64,000 nt of DNA, taken from NCBI GenBank assembly GCA_025602905.1, contig JAHLKI010000016.1, forward strand, positions 654,571-718,570, in the 5' to 3' direction. Of the stretch, positions 33,219 through 45,037 are shown one piece after another (position 1 is the stretch's first letter; the number at the start of each line of letters is the position of its first letter). This stretch comes from Phlyctochytrium arcticum. Lineage: Eukaryota > Chytridiomycota > Chytridiomycetes > Chytridiales > Chytridiaceae. The notes beneath the pieces are model-generated. The model searched no databases and was not told where the DNA came from. It was given only the letters and a program-made list of their open reading frames with translations. The translations under genes and the position numbers were made by a program.

Positions 33219-36200
33219 TCACTCCCCCTGAAGGGTGGTGGAAACACGTCTGAGGCCGATTCCGTGTACTAGTCGTTCGTGGGCAACAGCACCCAAGCTC
33301 TTCGTGAATAAATCGGCCAAGTTGTTGGATGAAGACACCTTTCGCACATCAATTTCCTTTCCCAAAAGTTCGCGGATATGGAAAAACTTGGCAATATAAT
33401 ATCGAGCCCTGCCCTTTAGGGAGATGTGCGGTGTTTCTGTTGTAAGTTGCGCGATGCAAGCCTCATTGTCTTCATAGATAATTGTCGGTGCCGCTGAGGA
33501 TGCTCTGTCATTAACTCCTGTGTTGGAGCGCATGGTACTGGCCAGTGATCGGATATGAAGGCATGCTTCAGTAGCTTCGTGTAATGCCATGACTTCGGAA
33601 TAGTTGGTAGAGGTGGCTATCGTAGTTTGCTTGGTCGATTTCCAACTAATGGCGGTTCCATTTCGCAAGAACACATATCCAGTTTGTGATCGGCCGGTAT
33701 GCGGATCTGACAGAAAACCAGCATCTGCATATCCAACAATCCCTTCATCCTTAGCATCGCAATTGGCTTGATATAGTAAACCGAGCTCAAGCGTTCCACG
33801 TAGGTAACGCATAACTGTCTGTACTCCAGTCCAATGTCTTTTTGTTGGTTGTTGGGAGTAACGAGCAAGGAGGTTTACAGCAAATGCTATATCTGGGCGG
33901 GTAGAGTTGGCTAAGAACATGAGCGCACCAATGGCTGGAAGGTATTGATTGTCTTGCGGCAATAGGACATCCTTTTCATCCTTCGGGTCGTAAGCTCTAA
34001 ATGGATCCGTTTCCGGATCCAGGGACCTGCATACCATGGGGGTCCGGGCAGCTTCTGCCCGATCCATCCGGAAATGTTCTAGGAGTCGCCTGGCGTACGT
34101 TGTTTGGTGGAGCATAATACCGCCATCCTTCAGGTATTCAATTTGGATCCCCAGGCAGTAGGTAGATTGTCCCAAGTCCTTTGTATCAAATTTGGCGCTT
34201 ACAGCGGCTGTGGCATCTTCCACGGCTTTATCCGTTCCGATGAATGTCAAATCATCGACATAAATGGCAATGATGACGAACTGGCCATCCGATAGATACT
34301 TGAAGAACAGACACGGGAAGAGTTGATCTTGTTTGAATCCCTTGGACAGTAGAAAGTCGCGCAGATGTATAAACCAAAGTCTGCCTGCTTGTTTGAGACC
34401 ATACAGAGCTTGAATGAGTCGCATACAGTGGTCATCTGATGGGGCCTTGCCGTCGCTCGTGAATCCTTCTGGAACGCGTATGTAGACTTCCTTGTCCAGT
34501 TTTCCGTATAGATAGGCTGTGACAATATCCGTGATTCGCGCGCGTACTCGTTTGCTGTTGCTAGCCAAAAATGCCATTAGGAATCGGTATGCCATCCCGT
34601 CCAATACAGGCGATGTCGTTTCTTCGTAATCAACGCCAGGCCGTTGACTGAAGCCTTGAGCCACAAGTCTTGCTTTGAACCGTACAATCTGTCCTTGGCC
34701 ATTGCGTTTTAGGTCAAAGACCCATCTTGCACCAACGCATTTGACTCCTGGTGGTTTTCTTTGAATCGGCCCAAAGACATTTCGTTCACGCAATGAACTT
34801 AACTCGGAAAAGATAGCTTTTCTCCACGATTGCCATTCGGGAGACGCTCTCGCTTCTTCATACGAAGAAGGTATCTTGATCTCTTTGTCTCGCACGCTCT
34901 CCAGCGTGTTGTCTTGCGACTGAGAAGCTTTTGCTAGAACAGCCTTTGCTGACTGAATAATCACTTCTTGAGTGAAGCTGCTGGGCTCGTCGATCTGCGG
35001 CACGTCGACACCTTCGAGAGGTGTTTGCTGACCAGGAGCTACCTGGTCCGATCCGTTGGTTATAGATTGTTCGACGGATTCCATGTTTGTGCCCGCAGAG
35101 ACATTTTCTTCACTCCCCCTCGAGCCTGCAGCCACTATGCGCCGCTGTCGCGGTTGTTTGTCTTTCGATCCTGCAGGGCGTCCCCTTTTTCGTCCCGCAA
35201 CGGGAGCAGTATCGCGCGCTGGTACAGCGTTGGAGGTGGGCAAGACCTCCGGCATATTGTGAGATGGGGGGAGGAACGGAGTCGTAGTGACCCTTGATGT
35301 GTTGACGAAACCGTCCGGGGTATTCTGCGCAATGCGCTGAAAATCCAAAATCTGTTGGACGGCCGTCTCGCTCTCCTGCGTCGGAGGATCATGATGAATG
35401 AAGCTTGAATTTGGGGAATCAACTGATCTGAACATCCGGATGATTGTTTCAGTGTCAGTTTTCGCACTAGCTGCCCCTAATGCCCCCAAAAAGGGGAATA
35501 ATTCATCATCGAAGACGCAATCGGGAAATCGTGCCTTAAGGAGAATGCCTGTTTCAGGTGCCAGATAGCGCACAATTGATGGGGAATCAAATCCAACATA
35601 AATGCCAAGACGTCGTTGTGGTCCCATCTTCTGTCGCTTCGGTGGTTCTATTGGAACCCAAACCGCGCACCCGAAAGTTTTCAAATGAGCGACCGATGGC
35701 GGGCGCCCGTCCTTCAACTCCATAAGCGATACTTGTGTATGAATTGCCGGTCGGTAACGCAGGAGTTTGCCAGCATGCAAAACAGCATGACCCTACGCAC
35801 TAGCCGGTAAATTTGTCTGGAGAAGCAAAGGACGCGCGATCCAAACGATCCTCTTGACCAGATTTTCAGCAGCACCATTCTGCTCATGCACATAAGGAAC
35901 AGAATATTCCGCTTTGATGCCGGCAGCTTCACAGTAGTTGAGGAAGGTAGCACTCATGAACTCGGCAGCATTGTCCAAGCGGATGGTGCGGATGGGGTTG
36001 TCTGGGAAATAACCTTTGAGCTGAGAAACGGTGGATATAATGCGAGCGCAGGTCAAGTTCTTTGATGCCAAAAGAAAAACTTCCGTAAATTGACCAGTCG
36101 CATCGCCGATAACTTGAAAGTATCGAAAACTGCCGCATGGTGGCTCAAATGGTCCGCACACATCAGAAAATAAATGACTGAGAAACGCCGGTGGTGAATA

Positions 36201-37967
36201 CTTTGTCTTCTCAACAAAGGGTTGCCGAATCAACTTTCCTTCCGTACACGGGATACATAGGCAGTGTTTGCCAGCAGCTGTCGTAATCTTGTGGACGGAT
36301 AATGGGCAATCCCGTACGGCGCTAATCAGACGTCGCATCATGCCTAACCCCGGGTGCCCCAACCGCGTATGCCATAATTGATACTGGTTCAAAAGAGTTG
36401 TATTTGCTACGACGGCGTTTATGTGTACAATAGAGGCACCTTGTTCTACGGCTACCGCTACAGGCTTGACGATGGTCTTATACAAGAAATTTCCGTTGTT
36501 GGTAAATCGTTCAAGACGTTCCATTCTACCTTGCGGGTAGATTTTGACCAGCCAGAAAGAGTCTTCTCCCTCTTCAGCAGTTGCATCCTTGAAGTCCTTG
36601 TAGCCGCTGGCCGCAATCGATCTGACGGAAATGAGGTTACGGGGAGAGTCTGCACAGTAAAGTGCATCCGGGTCGGAAATGACGGTCCCGTTTGGTAACT
36701 TGAAAACAGCATGTCCACGGATGCCAATGCCTTGTCCCGCAATTGTGGTGAGGTTAAAAACCTCCTCCGGGCGTAGTGTCTTGAAAAATTGTTTGTCGCG
36801 CAAGACCGTGTGGGTGCTTCCTGGGTCGTAATATGCTGTACATTTGCTAGTGTCCTTGGTCGTTGAGGAAGAGTTGATGGATGTGTCAATCATATTGAAA
36901 CATGGATCGTCCGAGAACTCAGCAACTGCAGGTGCTGCATCAACAAAATTTGCGATCATCAAATTTGCCCCTGGGTTTCCCTGTGGATAATTGTTGCCAT
37001 TCTGGTTGCCATTCTGGTTGCCATTCTGGTTGCCGTTCTGATTGCCGTTGCCCTTGCTGGCTTGCAACTCCCTCCAGAGTTTCTTCACATAGTACGAAGC
37101 TTCACACCTCTTGGCAATATGTCCTTGTCTGCCACAAGCAAAACATTCCCCGTTGGCATCTTTCTTGTTGGACGAATGGTTGCGATTATTGTTTTTGTTA
37201 GAGTAGTTGCGATGATTGCGGTTGTTGTTATTTCGTTGCCATTTCCCTTTCTTGCCCGACTTGCGGCCTGTAACGGAGTTCAATACTTGTGGAGTAGCAT
37301 TGGTGGTTGTCGGAGTGGGTGGCTTGATTCCGCGGTCTTCCTCGGCCTTCAGGCGGTCTGTGTCCCGCTTCATGTCTTTACGGATCGCATCCATGAGCTT
37401 GTCAAACTTCGTGATGTTCCGATAGACATTTGAAGCCATGTTGGTAGGCAGACCCGACAGCGTTTTTTCGATCAAGATCAAGAGTGCTTCATCGCAAGGA
37501 ATCTTGCAGGTAAGCATTCTTCTCTTGAGGTTGAAAACTCTCTCAGTCCAGGCATCGACGGTATTGAAATCTCCGAAATGTAGCTTGATCCACTCTTCTT
37601 CTACTCCCTTTCGGAGTTCAAGCGCTATCTCTTGGTATCTCTCTGTTATCGCTGCCCACAGAGCCTTGCTGGTTCTTTCAAACTGGAACCGGGCTAACGT
37701 TGGCGGGGCTAGGTCAAGGCGTAGGAACAGTAGAACTTCTTGGTCCATGCTTGCGGTATTGGCATCAAGGTTCACAACGTAGGACGATAACAGTACTCTT
37801 GTAAGGTTTCGTGTGGCGAGCACTCGTTCAGTATTGTCTCTCCATTGCGCGTAGTTGTTCCCTTCATAGTCCAGTAGGTCATACATAGGGTTTGGCAGTT
37901 TGAAGATGTCAAAAATGGGTCGAGACATAGCCGGCATAGCTGGAGTTGCAGACGTGCTATCCGCCAT
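33219..37967 (-). pseudogene. gag-pol: Copia Gag-Pol polyprotein, interrupted by one TAG
   Basis: One reading frame runs from the ATG at 37967 to 33219 except for a single TAG at 35795-35793, giving 724 aa and then about 857 codons in the same frame. Gag has a UBN2-type region, an Asn/Arg/Lys-rich basic part, a CCHC knuckle (CFACGRQGHIAKRC) and an NGNQ tandem run. The protease motif reads YYDPGSTHTVL, so the usual D-S/T-G is D-P-G. Integrase shows HTRLGHPGL, CIPCTEGK, SDVCGPFE, RLDNAAEF and the Glu in HEQNGAAENLVKR. The stop lies just after LPASA, where related elements carry Trp before GHA, so a TGG-to-TAG change is the simplest explanation. RT has RWVFDLKRNGQG and YVDD (about 34255). RNase H has GYADAGFLSD and YEDNEACI. 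Natural readthrough cannot be excluded. Confidence 0.9.
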
Positions 37968-38018
37968 AATGGGTGGTTAATGGATGGTTAAACTCAATGG
38001 GAACTGAGGCTCTTAACC

Positions 38019-38240
38019 TGAGTAAAAAAACTCGGATCTCCTCGTTCCGGGAGCACCTCAAGGCTCCCAATATATACAGGAAACATAGGTCTATGTGATA
38101 CATGATGAAAGACATAAAGCACAGCAATGATGTAGGAATGCTGTGCGAACGGCCAAGGGTAACCATGTGGTGGTATCCGTGGTGCTCAGGAATGACACCT
38201 GTCAGTGGCAGACGCGACACTATCATAACCATTCTTGTCA
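38019..38240 (-). repeat. 5' LTR of the Copia element
   Basis: 222 bp, matching the LTR at 32872-33093, followed by GGCTG. Just inside it (38018 downward, minus strand) is GGTTAAGAGCCTCAG. This is one base different from the anticodon-arm complement GGTTATGAGCC used by half-tRNA-primed Copia elements and would fit a tRNA with a CUU anticodon. That primer assignment is tentative. Confidence 0.92.
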
Positions 38241-38930
38241 GGCTGCGTTTTTGGTTTCCCGAATAAAATGTCTTTGTTTTTGTTCTCATTTCTACTCAGC
38301 AGAACAGCAAACGTTGACAAAGTGAAATGTTATCGGAGCCTAGTTACTATTCGAAACCATGTGATATGCAATGTTGGATGGATGCCCTGAGATGCCTTTA
38401 TCTAAAATACTTTTGGGTACTCTGTTAAACAAAACAGAAACTTGGGGTTGAAAAAAGGCAGAGAGGAGGGCATTATATTGTACTGTTTGAAATCGAGAGC
38501 TCGCAGATTATGTTGGGCTTTATCAATCAATACCATTTTCGCGGGTATTTTTTCTTGGGGGGTTGATGAAACAGTTTACAATTCTTCGGCAGTGGTTTCG
38601 AAAGAAACTGTTTTCCTCCGCGCACCCCTGCCCGTCCATTTTCGGCTTTATTTTTCGCCTTTTCCGGCCTTTATTACTTCATTACGTAATCCTGGCTCGC
38701 TCCACCTTCTCCTTCTCCTCCCTCCCCGTATTCTCCATCATACGCCTTCCTTGCCCTGCTTTTCATAATTCATAATTCATACCTTCCCCGACCTTTGTTC
38801 CCCTACCCTTCCCAACTCCTGCCGATTCTTGCGCATATTCGTGCTATGCTTTTTCCCTTGCCGTTCTGCTTGCCGTTGCATTCCACGTTTTGTACTTTTT
38901 CCCAAAACTTACTATTATCTACTACAAAAT
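38241..38930. other. Spacer between the Copia element and the MULE cluster
   Basis: About 690 bp starting with the second GGCTG. It is pyrimidine-rich near its right end. No recognisable gene is present. It may be original host DNA or the remains of an older element. Confidence 0.5.
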
Positions 38931-39220
38931 GTCCGTTCCCTTGTTCCTCCAATTTCGCTCGTGTGGTCAAAACTGGGCAAAACTTTACCTTTGCATTTTC
39001 TCCAGTTACACCATTTCGCCCACAATCGTTACCGTACCGTCGACCCACTCGTCCAGTTGGGCAGAGCCTTTCCTTGTTTCCTCCATTGTGTACCTAGTTC
39101 GCTCTTACTTATGGTTATCCTTCTCTTATGGTTATGTTTATCTTTCATGATGTTGGGAGGAATCCTTGCGGCGTGCCTGCATTCAGTGCATTGCGCGAAC
39201 GCGCGGAGGCCACTACCACC
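38931..39220 (+). repeat. Left outer inverted arm of the MULE cluster
   Basis: Matches the reverse complement of 53743-54010 over nearly its whole length. Shared blocks include GTTCCCTTGTTCCTCCAATT, CGTACCGTCGACCCACTCGT and ATGATGTTGGGAGGAATCCT. A few short indels distinguish the two arms. The arms may be the terminal repeats of an older element into which the MULEs inserted, or the outer part of long MULE termini. Confidence 0.85.
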
Positions 39221-39224
39221 ACGC

Positions 39225-39325
39225 GGACGTGACTAGGAATCGTACAGTCGGGCTAGGAATCGTACAGTCGCACAGCCACCTGAAATATGGACCGCGCGCT
39301 ATCTTGAATCTCCGCTCAGATTGAC
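39225..39325 (+). repeat. Left terminal inverted repeat of MULE copy 1
   Basis: 101 bp, the inverted match of 41940-42040. It contains two tandem copies of a CTAGGAATCGTACAGTCG motif. Confidence 0.88.
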
Positions 39326-39495
39326 AAAGGTCATTCCCTGCTGTGAGATCTGTACCAAGATCTGTACAATATCCAACGTGAGAGCTGTGTACGCACTACC
39401 CAACGTCACCTTTGAGTAAGAAGAGCCGCATACTGCTTTCTTGACGAGCAGAATATAACCTATCCTTTCTATATTTCTTTTTGCCGCAGACCGTC

Positions 39496-41806
39496 ATGAT
39501 TGCTGGACCGTACAGTGATCTTATTAAAGACAGAGAAGCTTCATCAGCGATTCAAAGCCTGCAACATACCGGGCACATTACTCAAGATGGAAATAGTAGT
39601 AGTACTCAAGGTGGAAATAGTAGTACTACTATTGGGACCGCCCGGAGTGCCGATGCAGACGAACTGAAAGCGACAGCTTTTGACACCCTGGAGGAGCTCC
39701 TTACTCATGCAAAGGCGAATGCGGAAGCAAACGGTTTTGCTCTGACCAGAAGGAGTAACAATGAAAGGTTCTATCTTCAATGCGGTCGTTGGGGAACGCT
39801 CCGCGAGAAAAAGGAGGCAACCATGGAGTCTGATTCAAAGACGCGCAATCGTTCAAGCTTACGATGCGGATGCCAATTTCAGCAATACGTTGCCCAAGAC
39901 AAAAGAGGGTTAAAGGGCCCCAAAAATCTATGGTACTTGCACGAATCCTCCATTGAACACAACCACAACAATTCCGCACCTGTAGCCTATGCTGCTTATC
40001 GACAGTTCAGCAATGTACATAAGGAGTACCTAAGGCAGCACGCAAGAACAACGGTGAAAGAGCTGGTTTTGTCATTTCGTAAAACCTTTCCGGGTCATCC
40101 GGTAATCGATAAGGATATTCGCAACTTCCGGACGCTTGAGCAAATGGAAGCTGCGAAGGGCAGATCTGCTATAGAGTGCCTCTTGGACGGACTTCACCAA
40201 CCCGAATCTAGCTATATGGTTAGCTACCAAACCAGTGATGATGGTGCTCTTACCCACTTGTTTTTCGCTCATGAGAAGAGCGTTGAGAAATTAAGGCAAT
40301 TTCCGGACGTACTAATATTGGATTGTACTTATAAAACGAATAAGTGGCAAATGCCGCTTTTCAATATCCTCGGCATAGACAGCACTGGAATGTCCTTTAC
40401 CGTAGGTTACGCGTTCTTACGGGGTGAGACTGAGGAAGACTACACTTGGGCCTTACAGAACCTAGCTGGCCTTCTGGTAGGCAGCCGCGGGATTAAGACA
40501 GTGTTCGTGGACTGCAGCCGTGCTTTGATGAATTCCTTGGAGGCGGTCTTCCCAGGTATATTCCCAGCCGTTAATGAAAATGATTTGCGGTCTTTTAATT
40601 ACTTTGCTCTAAGGTCTTAATGTTCTACTATGTATTTTTCATATCGTGGAAAACGTGGGAGCTCAACTGCAGCGTAAATATCCTCACATATCGGACGAAG
40701 ACAAGCAAAACATTCTTACTCTATGGAACGCTGTCGCCTACGCTGCATCCTTGGAAGATTATGCTGCAGCTGTTGGAGCCATCCGCAATGTACTCGATGA
40801 CTACTACCCAGCGATGCGAATGTACCTAGAGGATACATGGCTTGTGCATCATAAACGGTTTGTAAAATTTTGGACAAGCCAGGTATTAACGCTAGGCATT
40901 AGAGCCACATCGCGAGTCGAAGGCTCGCATCGCTGCCTCAAAGATTGGCTTCACAATGGGGTGGGAGACTTTTTGACCGTATTTTCCGCCATGGATACGT
41001 TCATCAACAAGCAACTCATTGACGTAGAGAACCAATACTTAAGAGAAAAAGACAGATTGTCCTCAAAGATGCGCGAAATCTTAGACGAGACACACCAAAT
41101 TCGGGAGCATGTTTCCAATGTGACCTTCAACGATCACCTCCACGCCAATATCGAGGAGGCTCGCAAGCAGGGTCCTCTGCAGCAATGCAATCACCAATAC
41201 GCTGTCACAATGGGCTTACCTTGTCCCGATCAAATTCGCTATGATTACAACCTTACGATTCCGCTGTCGGCTATTCATCCCGCATGGAGATATGATCCTT
41301 GCAATGCCAGTATTGATTCCTACTTTCTCCCCGACGCGACAACAGATTACCGTGCGCGTCTTGTCGCTGAGCTGGCAGCTGTTCAAAAGCGTTTCGATGC
41401 CCTACAAACAACATCTCAGCGACAGCGTGCGGTGCAACAGCTTAGCCAGGTGGGAGTGATCAGCGGTTCTGTCCTGAACCCGGTACGCACCAGGCGCGTC
41501 GATGTATTGGCGGAGCATCGGGCAGCATCCAAACGTCAACGGATCGACACATCCACCCGTGCGGATCCTACTTTATCGGCGCATGTTGCGAGGGAGCAGC
41601 AGGAGCGTGCCGCCTCGTCCTCCGCCGCTAACAGGCAGAAGCCAAAGTGTAGCGTATGTCGGTCTGAAGACCACAAGGCAAACCGGTGCCCTGAAGCTCG
41701 CAGGAGAGAGGCCGCGCGTATTAATGCTGCCTGCGGAGTGAATGAACCGATTGAAGAGAAGATTGAAGAAGATATTAGTATCCTTATTGACATGTCACTT
41801 AGCTAG
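39496..41806 (+). CDS. MULE transposase, copy 1
   Basis: 750-aa transposase in two exons, 39496-40555 and 40614-41806, with a 58-nt phase-1 intron (GTATAT...AAG). The start is the ATG shared with copy 2 (MIAGP). A FAR1/WRKY-GCM1-type zinc domain lies at about residues 55-165 (LRCGCQFQQYVAQDKRG through the EHNHNN His pair). The MULE DDE core follows: LILDCTYKTNKWQMPLFNIL carries the first Asp, and VFVDCSRALMNSLEAVF carries the second after the FTVGYAFLRGETEEDYTWAL segment. The catalytic Glu region is in exon 2 (SRVEGSHRCLKDWLHNGVGD). A SWIM-like CNHQYAVTMGLPC motif comes next, and a CCHC knuckle (CSVCRSEDHKANRC) near the C-terminus. The intron position is the same in copy 2, which supports the model. 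No disabling mutation is visible. Confidence 0.9.
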
Positions 41807-41939
41807 CTCAGATATTTCAGTTTCCTTCTAGATAGCATATGCGTATAGGGTTTCTCCTAATTTTAGTGCCAGCTCTCATGTTTTAGTAATTCACATTGTC
41901 TTCATCCGCGTCAGTCAACGACGGCCACAGGGGCCAGTG

Positions 41940-42040
41940 GTCAATCTGAGCGGAGATTCAAGATAGCGCGCGGTCCATATTTCAGGTGGCTGTGCGACTG
42001 TACGATTCCTAGCCCGACTGTACGATTCCTAGTCACGTCC
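41940..42040 (-). repeat. Right terminal inverted repeat of MULE copy 1
   Basis: 101 bp, inverted match of 39225-39325, immediately followed by AAGGCGGAG. Confidence 0.88.
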
Positions 42041-42250
42041 AAGGCGGAGGGCCGTGACTAGGAATCGTACAGTCGGGCTAGAAATCGTACAGTCGCACAG
42101 CCACCTGAAATATCGACTGTCTCTGCGTCAGACTCGCGTGGAAATAATCGCAACGCGCGAACCGGCACACACAGATATATATATAAAAGAAACATCCTAC
42201 GAAACGAAAATAAGAACACTACAGAACTACGAACACTACAATGATACTAG

Positions 42251-43764
42251 CTACTCGCTCATCGCCAGGTCCATGAGTATACTCACATCCTCGTTAATTG
42301 AATCGTCTAGACCACCAGCGCTAAGGTCACTCATGCCATTAACATCAACAAAGTCGTCCACATTACCAGCAGCACCACTACCAGTAGGCGTCACAGCAGG
42401 TAAACCACAGGCAGCCCTAATGCGCGCAGCCTCCCTCACGCGAGCTACTTCGCATCGCTTTGCATTGTGGTCTATAGATCCACACGCGCTACATTTGGGC
42501 TTCGCCCTGGTAGCTGCCTTGGCCGTTGCGGCACGCTCCTGCTGCTCTCTAGCTACATGCGCCGACAACGTAGGATCCGCACGGGTTGAGGTGTCTGTTC
42601 GTTGGCGTTTGGAAGCGTGATGCTGGGCCATAGTGTCGGCACGCTTGTTCCGTACCGGGACCAAGACGGATCCGCTGATGATTCCAAACTGGGTGAGTTG
42701 TTGCAGGGCACGCTGCCGTTGGGATGCCGTTTGCAAGGTATCAAACCGCTTTCGTACAGCAGCCAGCTCAATTTCTAGTCGCTCATAGGGATCCATTGTC
42801 GCATCGAATGGACAGTATGGATCAATATTGGTATCGCTAGGATAATATCGCCAAGCCGGATGGATGGCTGACAGTGGGATCGTCAGGTTGTACTCGTAGC
42901 GAATTTGGTCGGCGCAAGGTAAACCCATTGTGACGGCGTACTGGTGATTGCACTGTTGCAGAGGACCCTCCGTGCGAGCTTGGATAATACTGTCATAGAG
43001 GTGGTCATTGAAAGTAACGCGCGAGACATGTTCCCGAATCTGATGGGTCTCATTCAAGATTTCGCGCATCTTCGTACTCAAACGGTCTTTTTCGACGTCG
43101 AATGCGTTCTGGATGTCGGTGAGCTGCTTGTCAATAAAGGTATCCATAGCGGCAAATATGGTCATAAAGTCGCCGACCCCATTGTGAAGCCAGTCTTTAA
43201 GGCAGCGATGCGACCCTTCAACTCGGGATGTAGCCCTAATTCCCAGCGTTAGAACCTGACTTGTCCAAAACTTCACAAACCGCTTATGATGGACGAGCCA
43301 TGTATCCTCTAGATACATGCGTATCATTGGGAAATCGTCATCAAGTTCGTCCCAAAGTGCTTGAACAGCGGCCGCATAGTCCTCAAGGGTTGCAGCATAG
43401 ACGACTGAGTTCCAAAGTGTGATAATACTTTGCTTGCTTTCGTCCGTAACATCAGGGTATTTGCGCACGAGCTGGGCGCCGACGTTCTCCACAATATGAA
43501 AGATACAAAGCAGGACACTAATTCCTGATAAGAAAGTAAATAACCCAGCACAAATAAGCCTCGTTTAAGCTGAAAAGATACCTGGAAAGATCGACTCCAA
43601 GGCATTCATCAAAGCAGGGGCACAATCCACAAACGCAGTTTTGATTCCGCGGCTGCCTGCCAAAAGACCAGCTATATTGTTCAACGCCCAAGTGTAATCC
43701 TCCGCAGTTTCGCCTCGCAAAAACGCGTAACCTACGGTAAAAGACTTTCCAGTGCCGTCCACAC
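42251..43764 (-). pseudogene. MULE transposase copy 2, 3' part
   Basis: Distal end of exon 1 (43764-43582), a 57-nt intron (43581-43525, GTATCT...CAG, phase 1) and exon 2 (43524-42251). It encodes the segment from DGTGKSFTVGYAFL through the second catalytic Asp, the SRVEGSHRCLKDWLHNG Glu region, the SWIM-like CNHQYAVTMGLPC and a C-terminal CCHC knuckle (CSACGSIDHNAKRC). The frame continues exactly from the 5' part at 52676-53438 if the inserted DNA and one CACAC copy are ignored. The gene is broken only by the insertion. Confidence 0.9.
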
Positions 43765-43828
43765 TGACACGGTGCATAGACCCGAATTCCCTCTAAGAGG
43801 GAATTCGGGTCTATGCACCGTGTCAGTG
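43762..43828. repeat. Perfect 67-bp palindrome at the insertion end
   Basis: Two 33-bp arms around a single central A at 43795. The left arm starts CACTGACACGGTGCATAGAC and the centre is CCCTCTAAGAGGG. Its first three bases fall in the CACAC duplication; the rest is inserted DNA. It would form a long hairpin. Confidence 0.95.
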
Positions 43829-44017
43829 ACTGGGTTCCTATATAGATTTGACCTGGTCAAGCGCTTAAGATGCCGCCCGAGCTAATAGTATATATACATA
43901 GTTATATGGTTACATAATACAGATCTATCCTATTAATAGAACTTTGACCAGATCCTGACCAGATCCAAGATCGAGTCAAATCCGAGGGCAACCGCCCATC
44001 TTGCCTTGAATCTCACA

Positions 44018-44356
44018 CTAATCTATCTGTATCACTTCTGACTCGATGACGTCATCCGCCGTCTCTATTATATCGATATTCCGAACCCACACTTCATTCG
44101 TCGTCAGATACAATTCTCTGACTTCCTCTGGCATATTCGTCACGTCTACGCGGCGGGATGTCAAGATCTTGAACTTTAACTTCTTCAAAATTGTCCCTCG
44201 CTTGATTTGATGGCTTGTTATATTCCGCAGCTTCATTGTCTTCTTGATTGTCGCTAACAAGTCTGTATGTTCCTTTATCAGCTTCTGCGCTTTCTTAAAC
44301 TCTTCCGATTGATCCAAGTCTATCAGACGTTCCATCTTCTTCTCCAGGTAATCCAT
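44018..44356 (-). CDS. 112-aa orphan protein
   Basis: I do not recognise it. The N-terminal 45 residues are helical and rich in Glu and Lys (MDYLEKKMERLIDLDQSEEF). The middle is basic (HQIKRGTILKKLKFKILTSR) and the C-terminus is acidic. It is the first gene inside the left end of the insertion and shows the AT-rich codon use of its neighbours. Expression is unproven. Confidence 0.45.
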   Translation of the reverse strand: MDYLEKKMERLIDLDQSEEFKKAQKLIKEHTDLLATIKKTMKLRNITSHQIKRGTILKKLKFKILTSRRVDVTNMPEEVRELYLTTNEVWVRNIDIIETADDVIESEVIQID

Positions 44357-44582
44357 TGATGCTAACTTGATGCTATTTGGCGCTAACTTGATTCTAACTG
44401 TGGATATCTGAGGCAGGACCGTCGCTTTATATACTCGTGATTGTATCGATACCTTTTCTTTCTATGGATCGGAAAGACTCTCTTGCTCCTTCACTGCCGC
44501 TTATTCGCCCCGAGGTCCCATGCTACATGTCGCCACTTGTCGCTACTTGTCGCTACACTTTTAGCAAAAAGTAGGAAAAATA

Positions 44583-44624
44583 CCACAAACGTAATAAACG
44601 TTTAAGTGTGTTTTACGTTTGTGG
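44583..44624. promoter_or_regulatory. Inverted repeat CCACAAACGTAA ... TTACGTTTGTGG
   Basis: Two perfect 12-base arms separated by 18 bases (AT-rich, containing a further AAACGTTT palindrome). It lies in the only sizeable noncoding gap of the AT-rich part of the insertion, between the minus-strand 112-aa ORF and the plus-strand receiver-like ORF. It could be a shared control element or origin-like site. Confidence 0.5.
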
Positions 44625-45037
44625 AAAAATCACGACTTCTTCAAATTGCTGAATATGATGAAGTATGTGGAAAAGTGATTAGATGACCCTCACCGCAACA
44701 AAACGCAACGGGGAAAATCTTGGACATATGACTCACACTCTTGGTCAGACAATACCATCTCTATTCTTTATTGATTCGGGGATGATTCTTTAGCTATTCG
44801 AATCTATTCCTCTCCTTTGACTGGAAGAAGAACAAGAACAGAATATTATGTATTCTTTCAACTCGTCGACTCGAACAATCATGTAGTTATAAGTCAAAGA
44901 ACTCTTTTTTCTTTGAGATACACTGTGAGATATTATTAGTGTCCAGTTGCAACATTCTTTACTTTCCAATATTATTTTTTTCTGTACATGACTGTCCACG
45001 TTTCTTTTCGCCTCTAATAGTAAAACACGCCATGTAA

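Larger units (their letters stand above)
32872..38240 (-). mobile_element. Complete Ty1/Copia LTR retrotransposon with one nonsense codon
   Basis: 5,369 bp on the minus strand between two 222-bp LTRs, with GGCTG at 32867-32871 and 38241-38245 as the 5-bp target duplication. Only about 35 bp of original DNA separate it from the Gypsy element. The domain order gag, protease, integrase, RT, RNase H identifies it as Copia-type. One in-frame TAG splits the polyprotein. The LTRs read as identical, so the insertion is young despite that defect. Confidence 0.95.
39225..42040 (+). mobile_element. MULE (Mutator-like) DNA transposon, copy 1
   Basis: About 2.8 kb with 101-bp terminal inverted repeats (39225-39325 and 41940-42040) beginning GGACGTGACTAGGAATCG, and one intact transposase gene. 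Each terminal repeat contains two short CTAGGAATCGTACAGTCG-type subrepeats. I find no matching 9-bp duplication at its two ends. The right end abuts the target duplication of copy 2, and sequence seems to be missing on the left. Confidence 0.88.

Noticed and set aside
43762..43828. Palindrome as a rho-independent terminator
   Set aside because: The arms are far longer than a terminator stem, there is no T run, and the context is eukaryotic.
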